DNA of 64,000 nucleotides from Hyaloraphidium curvatum (Eukaryota > Monoblepharomycota > Hyaloraphidiomycetes > Hyaloraphidiales > Hyaloraphidiaceae), in assembly GCA_025558095.1 (NCBI GenBank), contig JAIVFI010000012.1:186001-250000 (forward strand), given 5' to 3'. The notes beneath the pieces are model-generated. The model was not told the DNA's origin. It searched no databases and saw nothing but the letters and a program-made list of their open reading frames with translations. Both the position numbers and the translations under genes were made by a program. The stretch's first letter is position 1; each line of letters opens with the position of its first letter. Below are positions 51,182 to 60,196 of the stretch, in pieces.

Positions 51182-52304
51182 CTACAGCTTTGACTTGCCC
51201 TCGATCTCTTCCTTCGTCCACGGCCGCACCCTCCCGTCCGCCCCCACGCGCCCGAGCTTGAAGTTGGGGGCGTTGAACTCGGGCTTGATGTCCACAGACT
51301 CGTCCCACCACGGGAAGTTGCGCTTCCCGCCGAAGTTCTCGATGTCGTTGATGGAGCTCGTGAAGTTGGGCGGCCTCTTCTCGAAGAAGGACTGCGGGAT
51401 GGGATCGAGACTCAGAGATCGGGCGTGACAGCCGAAATGGCTTCGAGGCCACGCACCTTGACGCCCTCCTTCGAGTCGTTGCCCCTACCCGTGATGTACA
51501 TCAGCTTGGAATCCAGCAGCCATGTCTCCTCAGGGGTCGGGTACCCGTGCCAGACCATCGACTTGACCAAGGCAGCCGACACGGTCGAAGCGTGCGTCGC
51601 GATCTCGCGTGCCAGCTCCATGGCCGCGGGCAGCACGTCCGAGGCCTTGGGCAGGATCTGGTAGAACAGCTCGTTCATCGGGGGCTCCTTGGCGAGGTAG
51701 ACGCGCCCCGTGAGGAGCAGGCCGAGGGCTTTCGAGTGGCCGATCAGCCGCGGAAGGAAGAAGGTGCAGCCGCATTCGGGAACCACGCCGCGACGGACAA
51801 AGACGAAGCCGTGCTTGTTGTCCGCGGCCGTGATCCGGAAGTCCTGCGGCATCGTCATGGACATCCCGCTGGAAGCGTCGCGTCAGGCCGTGTCCCAACC
51901 ACGGATGCGGCGTGCCAAGGCAGGCCTCACATTCCAACCGCCGCCCCGTTGAAAGCCGCGATCGTGACCTTCTTGCACCGGTAAATCGTCATGGTCATGG
52001 TGCCGCCCAAATCCCGGATCCGGTCCTCCTCCAAACCTTCCGCGTCCCCCGTGCCGCTCCCCATCTCGAACCCGCCCTGGCTGAGGTCCGCGCCCCCGCA
52101 GAACGCCTTGCCGGCCGGGTCCCCGGTCATCACGATGACCTTGACCCTGTCGTCCCGCTCGAGCTTCGTGTACGCGTCCACGACCTCCCTCGACATCTCC
52201 CAGGTGAACGCGTTCATGTTCTTGGGACGCGACAGGGTGACCACGGCTACGTGGCCGTCTTCCACCGAGACGCGGATGGTGTTGTACGGGCCGTACTGGG
52301 CCAT
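51182..52304 (-). CDS. Peroxisomal enoyl-CoA hydratase/isomerase (crotonase)
   Basis: ATG 52304 (MAQYGPYNTIRVSVEDG). Crotonase core: VAVVTLSRPKNMNAFTWEM, KVIVMTGDPAGKAFCGGADL (first oxyanion-hole strand), YRCKKVTIAAFNGAAVGI|GMSMTMPQDFRI (second oxyanion loop, interrupted by an intron that splits ATC). Then GFVFVRRGVVPECGCTFFLP, where glutamate sits at the catalytic position, LIGHSKALGLLLTGRVYLA and SAALVKSMVWHGYPTPEE. The last exon (SFFEKRPPNFTSSINDIENF) ends KSKL, a perfect PTS1 peroxisomal targeting signal, at TAG 51182-51184. About 310 residues. Role in peroxisomal fatty-acid beta-oxidation, as hydratase or delta3-delta2 isomerase. Confidence 0.9.
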
Positions 52305-53056
52305 TTTGGGAGGAGGGCGAATGGGCGACTCCGGGCGCAGGGCGGCGAACTGGAGCGCGAAAACCGGCGCAGCAGATGACGATGCAAGTCCCAATGAAGC
52401 AACAGGAGGCACAGCGGGTACAGGCTGCGCGCTTTCGGGGTTCGGAAATTGGTTTCCGGACCGTCTTTTTCGCCGCTCTCAGAGACCGTGCACGCTGCCT
52501 TCGCTGCCTAGAACCGAAGAATATGCTCGGGCACTTGAAGAGGAACGATTGGATGGCAGGATCAGTTCGGACGGGACGCGGAAGTCGGATTCGGTCCGGC
52601 GAAGCGATTCCGTGCCGGGAGACGGTACGGATTCCCGCTCTGGACGGCCGTGACGAGGAAAGACGTTGCGAATTTGACGGCAGACCAGCCGGAAAGATTT
52701 GACGCGTCGTGGACGTAGCCGGTGGATGTCGGTCGAGGCTCGGCGTTTCGCGATGTATGGGGCATCTGCCCGGTCCTCGACTGCTTCTTCTGTCGCCTGT
52801 GCGCGTCGAGCGAGTTCTTTTCCCGCACGATGGCTCCTGCGACGTTCCCGCGGGTTCCATTTTGGCTGTGCGAGGGGTGTCACGTGATCTTCCCCCACGT
52901 GGTGCCGCGCTCGTGCTACCGTCGGAGTTCGGACATCTCGCGTCACCGTCGGCTACAAAAGCGGCCATCGGCCCCGGTGTCACCGGCCATCACCATCTGC
53001 TCTGCATCCTTCGTCGGTTGCCGTCGGATACGCAGCCCGTCGCCAAGCAGAGCACG
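52305..53056. promoter_or_regulatory. Bidirectional upstream region, hydratase / Thr-rich secreted protein
   Basis: 752 bp between divergent starts. A TATA-like GGCTACAAAAGCGG lies at about 52950-52963, roughly 95 bp before ATG 53057. No further gene; the open frames here lack protein-like composition. Confidence 0.35.
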
Positions 53057-54784
53057 ATGAAGCGTTTCGTTCTTCTTCTGGCCCTCGGGCTGGTCGCGCT
53101 CCTCGCCGTCGCCCGCGCCGCGCCGATCTCGGATGACCTCGCCGGGCCCGGCGAGGAGCAACAAGGCCTCTTTGCGCGCGGCCACCGCGGCTACAAGACC
53201 GTCACCTCGGTGGGACAGCGCGACGGGACGGCCCTCGCCGGCCATGCTGACCACCCCGATCGTGCCAGGTTTCGACGACCACTCGTGTCACGACGAAGAT
53301 CTCGACCTCGACCTCGACGGCTAAGAGCACCAAGACCAAGGTGGGAGGCGATCTTGGAGTGCGGTTTCGCGGGGCGTGCTGACCTGACGTCCGCCCTGCT
53401 TCACCCCTCCCAGACCCAGTTTGTGACCATACCTACCATGGTCGTGAGCTCTCGCACTCGTACCAACTTCGTCAGCGTGCCCACGACTCTGAAGGAGACC
53501 AAGGTGCGCTTCTGCGCCGCCTTGGAGATCATTGCTGATCCGGTCGCGCTCCTTAGACTCGGACGAGCTTCGTCACGGTGCCCGTCCCCACCACTGTCAT
53601 CAGCTCGCGTATCAGTACCATTGTCAGCTCCCGCACGAGCTTCGTCACCCTGGCCACCACGCAGAAGGAGACCGAGACCAAGGTGTGTTTGCTCTGGGCC
53701 GCCTCGGCCGTCATTGCTGATTCGGTCGCTCTCTAAGACGATTCGGACCACCGACACCCTGGTTGTGCCGACGGTGAGTCACGTTTCATTGGCGTGAACA
53801 ATGGCTTGACTTGCTCGATCTGGTAGACGATCCTGGACCCGCAGACTACGATCCAGCTGATCAGCACTACCGAGACCCTCCTTGTGCCGACCGTGAGCTG
53901 CGCGGCTTGCTTGATCGGGGGCCGCGCTGACCTTCCTTTTCGCCGCAGACGGAGGTGCTCAGCACGACCATAATCGCCCCTACGACAGTTACGGACACCC
54001 TGCGCACGACCGAGACGCTCCTTGTGCCGACCGTAAGCGATTGCGTTGCTCAGCTATGGCGCCGTTGACCCCCGGATCCTGGCAGACTATCCTGGACCCG
54101 CAGACTACGACCCAGCTGATCAGCACCACCGAAACCCTCCTTTTGCCGACCGTGAGCTGCGCGGCTTGCTTGATCGGGGGCCGCGCTGACCTTCCTTTTC
54201 GCCGCAGACGGAGGTGCTCAGCACGACCATAATCGCCCCTACGACAGTTACGGACACCCTGCGCACGACCGAGACGCTCCTTGTGCCGACCGTAAGCGAT
54301 TGCGTTGCTCAGCTATGGCGCCGTTGACCCCCGGATCCTGGCAGACTATCCTGGACCCGCAGACTACGACCCAGCTGATCAGCACCACCGAAACCCTCCT
54401 TTTGCCGACCGTGAGCTGCGCGGCTTGCTTGATCGGGGGCCGCGCTGACCTTCCTTTTCGCCGCAGACGGAGGTGCTCAGCACGACCATAATCGCCCCTA
54501 CGACAGTTACGGACACCCTGCGCACGACCGAGACGCTCCTTGTGCCCACTGTGGGCTGCGGTGGCTTGCTTGATCGGGGGCCGCGCTGACGTGCCTTTTC
54601 GCCGCAGACCGAAGTGCTGAGCACCACCATTATCGCGGCGACGACAATTACAGACATCCTGCGGACCACAAGCACCTTGACCCTGGCTACAACGCGAATC
54701 TCGACCACAACGCGGATCACGACCTCCACCTCCACCAAGACCGTAACCAAAAACGACCGCCGCCGCGCGCGGCGCAACTTTTGA
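53057..54784 (+). CDS. Secreted Thr/Ser-rich repeat protein
   Basis: Signal peptide MKRFVLLLALGLVALLAVARA. Everything after residue 50 is a chain of short exons, each a multiple of three and in phase 0: VSTTTRVTTKISTSTST, TQFVTIPTMVVSSRTRT, TRTSFVTVPVPTTVISS, TIRTTDTLVVPT, then alternating A exons (22 codons, TILDPQTT...TETLLVPT) and B exons (28 codons, TEVLSTTIIAPTTVTDT). The last exon ends with a basic tail KNDRRRARRNF, stop 54782-54784. About 365 residues, very rich in Thr, so heavy O-mannosylation and a cell-surface or wall location are likely. Introns are 50-60 nt with GTGAGC/GTAAGC donors. Three tandem A-B units are listed separately. A 5'-truncated paralogue lies at 58614-58924. Confidence 0.75.
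53827..54603 (+). repeat. Three tandem 259-bp exon-intron units
   Basis: Units start at 53827, 54086 and 54345. Each consists of exon A (66 nt), intron (56 nt), exon B (84 nt) and intron (53 nt), total 259. The second and third units are essentially identical including introns; the first differs at a few bases. The third unit ends with a slightly different intron leading into the terminal exon at 54608. Because both exons are multiples of three, unit number can change without breaking the frame. Confidence 0.9.
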
Positions 54785-55044
54785 GGCTGGCTGGCGGAAT
54801 GGGATCATCTAGCGTTCTCAATACAAGGATTCTCGTCTCTCGTCTCGCGGTCCGCGGCCGATCCCATCCGATCCGTCTCAATACGTTTCTGTTACGCCAA
54901 TTGAGTTGGTTTTTTAGTTCGTTGACGTCAGAATCGAACGTCTTAGCAGGACTTGGGACAGTTTGTCTCACAGGCCACGTCAAGTCGTGTGTTGCGATGT
55001 GGGCAGGGCGAACAATTCTCCAATTCTGCATTCCCGGTTTTGAC

Positions 55045-55163
55045 GTCTGACGGATCTAATGCGCGTGAACGTCTACAATACATTAGGCCGCATCGGCGGC
55101 CGCCGGAAATCGGTATCCTTTCTCCCTAAAAGGTATACACGGCCGCGTTGTTTTTCATGCAGG
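55045..55163 (-). repeat. Retrotransposon 3'-tail repeat, copy 1
   Basis: About 119 bp covering the last codons (CMKNNAAVYTF) and 3' untranslated end of the element. In element orientation it ends CGCATTAGATCCGTCAGAC. Similar to 56258-56351 and 58460-58580 in the opposite orientation. Contains a CTAATG...CATTAG inverted pair that could form a hairpin. Confidence 0.8.
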
Positions 55164-55753
55164 CCACCGGAAGGCGTTGGCGGGCACGGCACGTAAAGAG
55201 TGCGCGCAGGCCATCGATATCGTCCTCGTTGGCGTGCTTGATGTGCGCGATCTTCTTGATGAGGCGTTCTGCATCCTCGTTGAATGCTCCGTAGCTCTCC
55301 ATGATGGCAGGAACGGCGCGTGGGTCCGACCAGAGTGAGTTGCCATCCATCCTGGAACTTCATCACCTTCCGGTGTCGGGCTTCCCAGGCGGCGTGGAGC
55401 GGCATTGTGCGGCACTCGAGGATCGACCCTTTTGGGTGCGTGATGGAGACGTCGACGAAGAGGGGCTTGTTGGTGAGGGAGTTGGCGATCAGGAGGTCTG
55501 CGCGGTTCTGCGCCGCCGAAGAAGGGCTGCCAGCGGGTCCAGAAGCGCGTGGGGTTGCAGGTGGTGCGTTCTGGGCCCGCCGGGGGATACCTTCCGAGGC
55601 GAGGATGGGCTCGAGCTTGGTGAACAGCGCGGCACGGGGCGGTTCCTCGACCAAGGCCTTGAGACCATCGCGGCAGCGGTTGTGGCGGCCGTGACCGCTA
55701 CCGATCCGGAGCCACTCGCCGGAGGTGCAAGAAAGCGCGTGGGCGAACACCAT
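55045..55753 (-). pseudogene. 5'-truncated non-LTR retrotransposon 3' end
   Basis: Minus strand. FAHALSCTSGEWLRIGSGHG and GRHNRCRDGLKALVEE form a C/H-type metal-binding segment found after the RT domain of LINE-like elements. It is followed by NRADLLIANSLTNKPLFVDV and SITHPKGSI, an endonuclease-like strand pattern. A one-base frame shift near 55330 leads to DPRAVPAIMESYGAFNEDAE and the C-terminus VACMKNNAAVYTF, stop near 55127. The RT domain is absent and the sequence upstream (to about 56118) is only weakly protein-like. The 3' untranslated tail runs to 55045 and is shared with two other copies. A dead, truncated insertion. Confidence 0.6.
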
Positions 55754-56257
55754 TCCCGTTTTTTGGCAGTGGTGGAAGTTTGGGCGTCATATTGTTCATG
55801 AAATGGACTGCAGGAGCTTCGGAGCTCAATAACCGTGATATCCTGGTCTGCGGGCACCGGAGTGCAGTGAAAGCGGGGGAGCGTGTCCTCGGGGCGCGAG
55901 CCCGGAGCGCGGCGCCCGAGCACTATGTCAGAGTCCAATGTCTGAGCGTCTCGTCTTTCGAGGAGTCCGAGCACGTCGCGATGAGCGGCTGAACGGGAGC
56001 GGAAGCTGCTGAAGGCGAACATAAAACGATTCATGAAGTCGAAGCAGGTTGCCGACTGCCCGCGCGCGAAGAAAACAACGCGCCCCAAAGCGAGCAGTGC
56101 CGCGTTGCTCGAGGTCATCGCATTACCTCCTGAGCCCGTAGACCCAGTAGTGGGAGGTCTGCCAACTCCCAGCCGAAGCCGACGCCTTGCGGTCTCTTGG
56201 CGGCGGCGGCTGAAGTCAGAAAAGTAGATACATGATCGAGTCTAGTTATTAACCTTG
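55754..56257. other. Between retrotransposon remnant and second tail copy
   Basis: No intact gene. A minus-strand frame (RDVLGLLERRDAQTLDSD, near 55930-55980) may be a decayed upstream part of the same retrotransposon, but I cannot anchor it to a family. Confidence 0.35.
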
Positions 56258-56351
56258 CGGCCATCTATACAGTTCTGAAGGGAGAAAGGATACCAATTCC
56301 GTCGGCCGCCCAATGTACTGTAGACGTTCACGCGCATTAGATCCGTCAGAC
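56258..56351 (+). repeat. Retrotransposon 3'-tail repeat, copy 2
   Basis: Begins GCGGCCATCTATACAG and ends GATCCGTCAGAC. Matches the tail of copy 1 (inverted) and copy 3 (direct). Only the last few codons plus the 3' untranslated part remain, so it is a strongly 5'-truncated insertion. Confidence 0.8.
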
Positions 56352-56780
56352 CTGATTAACCTTGCCGTCATCCTGACTCCGCACAGTCAGGCCATTATGT
56401 GCATGCTTAGTTACCTCATCTCGAACCTCCTCATCAAGATTAGTATCTACGTAACGAGATGGAATACTGTCAGGCACGGAGGACTGAAAACGCGTTTCAA
56501 GGGGCTTCAAAAGCGGCACAACACTTAAGAGTTGCGTCGTGTGGGTCCTTTGCTCCGTCTTTATCTTGAGGCACACAGAATGGACCACGTTCGTGTCGTA
56601 GCCGTCGCTGCAGTCGCATTTGCGATGGTTGCTTCTAGCTCAATAACGGTGTCTTCCAAGTTGCGAATTCGTTGCCGAAAGTCTCGGACTTCAGTCTGGT
56701 TCTTCCGCCCATCTAATCGTCCGGGCAATCCCCCGACCATCGCACATCGCCGACGCCACGTCTCGGCTGGGCTGTGCACG

Positions 56781-58335
56781 ATGGCTCGCATCTGGCTCGG
56801 CGTGGCTCTCATCGCGCTCGCCGCGGCAACGGCGCCCGTCGCCGAGTGCACCGCCCCTGCCGGCGCGCCGTGCCTGGCCTCGAGCATCGTGGCGTGCGCC
56901 TCGGGCTGCTGCCACAACGGCACCTGCGCGGCGTGGGACAGCTGCTTCGCCGCGCGGGTGCCCGGGTCCGATGGCGCACCGTGCACTGCGAGCGACCCCG
57001 GGCAGTGCGCGACCGGGTGCTGCGTCGGCGGGGCTTGTGCCGCAGCAAGCGCGTGTTATGGGACGGATCCATCGGTGGGCTTGCAACATTCGAGGCCCAC
57101 ACATCGACATGCCACTGAACTGGCCGCGCGAAGACAATGTTCGTCCAGAGCGCCTCGGGCGCGGTCATCTCCATCAAGGATTTTCGCGCGGCATGGCCAT
57201 TCACCGTTGAACTGACGGGAGCAAACGCGAAGACGACGTGGTTTACGGACCGCCCCGTCAGAAGCGCCGGGCGAGTGACTAACGACAAGTTCTTGGGCAC
57301 GATTGGAGACACGACAAACAACCCGCTGAATGCGGTGCTCTTGGCTGCCATCAACGGCTCTTCGCGGGACCAAGTGAGGCTCAATATGTTTCAACTGGAC
57401 GATTCGCTAATCGACGGCTGCAGATGATTGTCGTCCAGCTCGCCAACGGCCGCGCAAATGGCACCACCATCAAATACGAGTCGCGAATGCTTCGAAGCAT
57501 CGACAGGCACCCGCCGTCTTCGAAAATTGCAAAATTCCGGACTGAACTGATTACCAATGTCGCAAAGACGGGCACGGAGCTGTACCTCGACTTTGGGCCG
57601 AACCGCCGGCTGAACCTGACGAACGTGGAGCTGTTTATCGACGACTGCCCGTCGAACGTGCCGTTCTACTGCTGCACCGGTGCCGCATGTCAGTACAACG
57701 GGTATGAATTTCCACAATCTATGGACGACACGTACGGGTTGTCGGACGATGCGCCGTACTTTGCTTGCCCGACAAACGCAATCGGCGTTGTCGTGTCCAA
57801 CGCTTGCTGGTGAATACGCGACCAACTGCCTGTGCCTTACGTTATTAATGTGCCGTTATCTAGGTATGGGTCCGGCCCTAGTTCCAGCCAAGATGGCACC
57901 GGCTGCGTGGCCTGCAACGCACAGTCGATTGCAGCCACTTGCACCAGCACCTTTGGCTCGCAATGCGGCACCTCTGGATGCGCCTCGTCGTGGGTCCCGG
58001 CTTACAAGCCCAACTTCATCTGCTGCCCCTACTCGAGCGAGACGTGGCTCGCCGCCTCCGACTCCGGCGACATCCCGTGCGACAACGAATGCCCCGTGGG
58101 ATCGCCGGCCTACATCCCTTGCCCACCGCCACCACCCGTGCCTCCCACCCCTCCTCCTCCACCGTGCAACGTATGCAGCTTGGAGTGCCCAAAGTCAGAC
58201 TGCTGCAACATGTCCACATGTGAACCCGCAGACTGCTGCACGGCATGTGCCGCAAATTGCCCCGATTACTGCTGGACGAATTCGGATTGCGGCAACACTT
58301 TTCCGTGCACGGGTGAAACAAGCAACTGCACTTGA
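56781..58335 (+). CDS. Secreted Cys-rich protein with TTWFTDRP-type domain
   Basis: 463 residues from four exons (56781-57074, 57134-57373, 57424-57809, 57864-58335) whose lengths sum to a multiple of three; all introns are GT-AG. Signal peptide IWLGVALIALAAATAPVAEC. N-terminal Cys repeats: CASGCCHNGTCAAWDSC and CATGCCVGGACAAASAC. The middle domain (FVQSASGAVISIKDF, TTWFTDRPVRSAGRV, NNPLNAVLLAAI, MIVVQLANGRANGTTIKYES) has the TT-W/F-F-x-DRP signature that I recall from proteins of algae, cyanobacteria and some fungi, function unknown. The C-terminus is Cys-rich (CCPYSSETW, CNVCSLECPKSDCCNMSTC) with a proline run CPPPPPVPPTPPPPP. Probably secreted or wall-attached. Confidence 0.8.
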
Positions 58336-58459
58336 AGGGCCGGTGGATTTGGAGCCTATAGAGTATAGAGTTAGAGAAGGCGCGGGAAGGAAAAGAGGAG
58401 AACCGGGGACCTGGGAGCTCTGTGTTAGGATATTGTGAAATGACATAGGATTTGTAAAA

Positions 58460-58580
58460 CCTGCATGAAGGGCAACGCGGCCATCTATACAGCTTTTAGG
58501 GAGAAAGGATACCGATTTCTGGCAGCCGCCGATGCGGCCTAATGTATTGTAGACGTTCAAGCGCATTAGATCCGTCAGAC
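58460..58580 (+). repeat. Retrotransposon 3'-tail repeat, copy 3
   Basis: Longest match to copy 1: starts CCTGCATGAAGGGCAACGCG (encoding CMKGNAAIYTAF and a stop) and ends GATCCGTCAGAC at 58580. It lies immediately before the truncated Thr-rich gene copy. Confidence 0.8.
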
Positions 58581-58613
58581 GTAGAAAGCGGCCATGCCGT
58601 TATCTCGCTGCAG

Positions 58614-58924
58614 ACGATTATCGCCGCGACGACTCTGACGGACACCCTTCGCACGACCAAGAAGCGTTGTGCCGCGGTGAGCAGCACGGCTTGCTTGATC
58701 GGGATCCGCGCTGACCTGCCCTCTCGCTGCAGACGATGGCCTCCCCGACGACGCTGATGGACACCGTGCGGATTACCGAAACGCTCCTGGTGCCCACCGT
58801 GAGCTGCCTCGAGGTGCTCACTGGCTCTGCGCTGATCTTTCTTTCCTGGCCCGTGACCGTGACCGTAACGAAAAACGACCGGCGCCGCGCGCGGCGCAAC
58901 TTCTGGCGTCTCCTTGCGGAGTAG
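58614..58924 (+). pseudogene. 5'-truncated copy of the Thr-rich secreted gene
   Basis: Begins after a TCGCTGCAG acceptor with exon TIIAATTLTDTLRTTKK, then a second exon TMASPTTLMDTVRITETLLV and a final part ending TVTKNDRRRARRNFW, stop TAG 58922-58924. Introns resemble those of the full gene at 53057-54784. There is no signal peptide or start, and a RetroLINE tail lies just upstream (58460-58580), so the 5' part was lost or separated. Probably not expressed as a secreted protein. Confidence 0.65.
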
Positions 58925-59157
58925 CTTCTACGGGGGCAAAAGGGGTCGCATCCGCCTAGTCTTTGTCAGTCCAAGCAATCTTCTTTTGGTTTCGCGGTCC
59001 GCTGCCGATCCAATCCGATCCGTTGCCGCTCGGGTCTCCCGCTAGCCGCGCGTGCGACGAGCTACACCCCGTCGACGGGGACAAGAGGCACCCGTCCCTG
59101 AGCGTACTGCTGAACTGCCCTGACCTCGCAAAGTGCATCGGCATCCTTCCGTGCCGC

Positions 59158-59985
59158 TCACGCTTTCGCCTTTAGCTTCCCGCCGAGCACACCCTGCTCC
59201 TCCCACGCCTCATCCAAGGTCATCCCTCCCTTGCTCGGGTAGACCCTCCCGACGCCCGTGATGAAGATCCCGCTGTCCAGCCGATGCAAGACGTAGGCCG
59301 CGCATTCCCGCAGCAGCACCCCGTCCGCAGCCTCCACCCCCTCAACGATCACGTGGACGACGCCCATGTGCGGCCCGTACGCCACGACGCGGGAGGTGAC
59401 GGGGCGGAAGGTGTGCAGACCCCGCCGGCGCAAGAAGGCGCTCATGCCGCTGAGCATCGAGAAGTCTTCCACGGTTTCGACGCGGTCGGTCTTGTCGGCC
59501 CCCGAGAGCATGATGGGGTACGCCGAGTCGCGGAAGTTTTCCAGCCCGATGCAACCGAGGATCACGCCCGCGAGGTTGGAAAAGTGGCGCTCGAGCACAT
59601 GTGCCGAGAAGCCGGCGGCGGCGGGCGCCAGGGCCGCCCGGTCCGGGAACGGCGCGCGCGCGCGGTGCGCGGCGCCCGCGACGATCCGCCCGGCGAGGCG
59701 GTGAAGCACCAGCACTGCGCGCTCTTCGCCGAGATCCGCGCCATCCCGGCCTTTGAACCGCAGCGAGGCCCGGACGATCGCAAAGTTCGGGTTGCAGGCA
59801 AACTCGGCCTCGGCCGACGCGACATCGCAGCGAGCGGTCCCCGGCGGCAGCGTCCTCCGAATCGCGGAAACGTGGTCGCCGAGATCCTTGGGGGAGACAA
59901 CGACAGGAAGGGCTCCAGGGAGGAGCGTCGCGTAGAACGGCACGCCGTGGAATGCCGCGAGGTCCGGCTCCGCGTCCACGCCCAA
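59158..59985 (-). CDS. Protein with two NTF2/SnoaL-like repeats, unknown
   Basis: 275 residues open from 59985, stop 59158. The two halves look related: FACNPNFAIVRASLRFKGRD ... RAVLVLHRLAGRIVAGAAH and YGPHMGVVHVIVEGVEAADG ... AAYVLHRLDSGIFITGVGRV, each ending in a VLHRL-x2-G-I strand as in NTF2-like domains. LENFRDSAYPIMLSGADKTD links them. The first in-frame codon lacks an ATG. The nearest upstream ATG (about 60017, MPRIRPRG) is one base out of frame across a G6 run, with a TATATTTAA element 20 bp further upstream. So either an upstream exon ending AATCAG exists or the G-run has an indel. No catalytic residues recognised. Confidence 0.6.
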   Translation of the reverse strand: MGVDAEPDLAAFHGVPFYATLLPGALPVVVSPKDLGDHVSAIRRTLPPGTARCDVASAEAEFACNPNFAIVRASLRFKGRDGADLGEERAVLVLHRLAGRIVAGAAHRARAPFPDRAALAPAAAGFSAHVLERHFSNLAGVILGCIGLENFRDSAYPIMLSGADKTDRVETVEDFSMLSGMSAFLRRRGLHTFRPVTSRVVAYGPHMGVVHVIVEGVEAADGVLLRECAAYVLHRLDSGIFITGVGRVYPSKGGMTLDEAWEEQGVLGGKLKAKA

Positions 59986-60196
59986 TGCCGCACCCCCCGC
60001 GGCCTGATTCTAGGCATATCTCGAGCTTAAATATAGATGCGGAGCAGCTGATGCCGATTAGTTTGTGCGTGAGGGGCCGGGGAACGGGTTTGTGCGCCAG
60101 GGGAGTGTCTACCCCTTGGGAACGTCTCAAAACCCAAACACTCGTTCGCGTCCCCAGTTCGACGCAGCGAAGCTTTCGCCGGCATTGTGAGGGACA

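Noticed and set aside
53827-54603. A CRISPR-like array
   Set aside because: The 259-bp period is made of exons and introns in a continuous gene; there are no short repeats with unique spacers and the genome is eukaryotic.
55045-56351. A DNA transposon with 95-bp terminal inverted repeats
   Set aside because: The inverted repeats include C-terminal codons of the retrotransposon ORF and a third same-end copy exists at 58460-58580. So they are better explained as 3' ends of 5'-truncated non-LTR insertions in opposite orientations.
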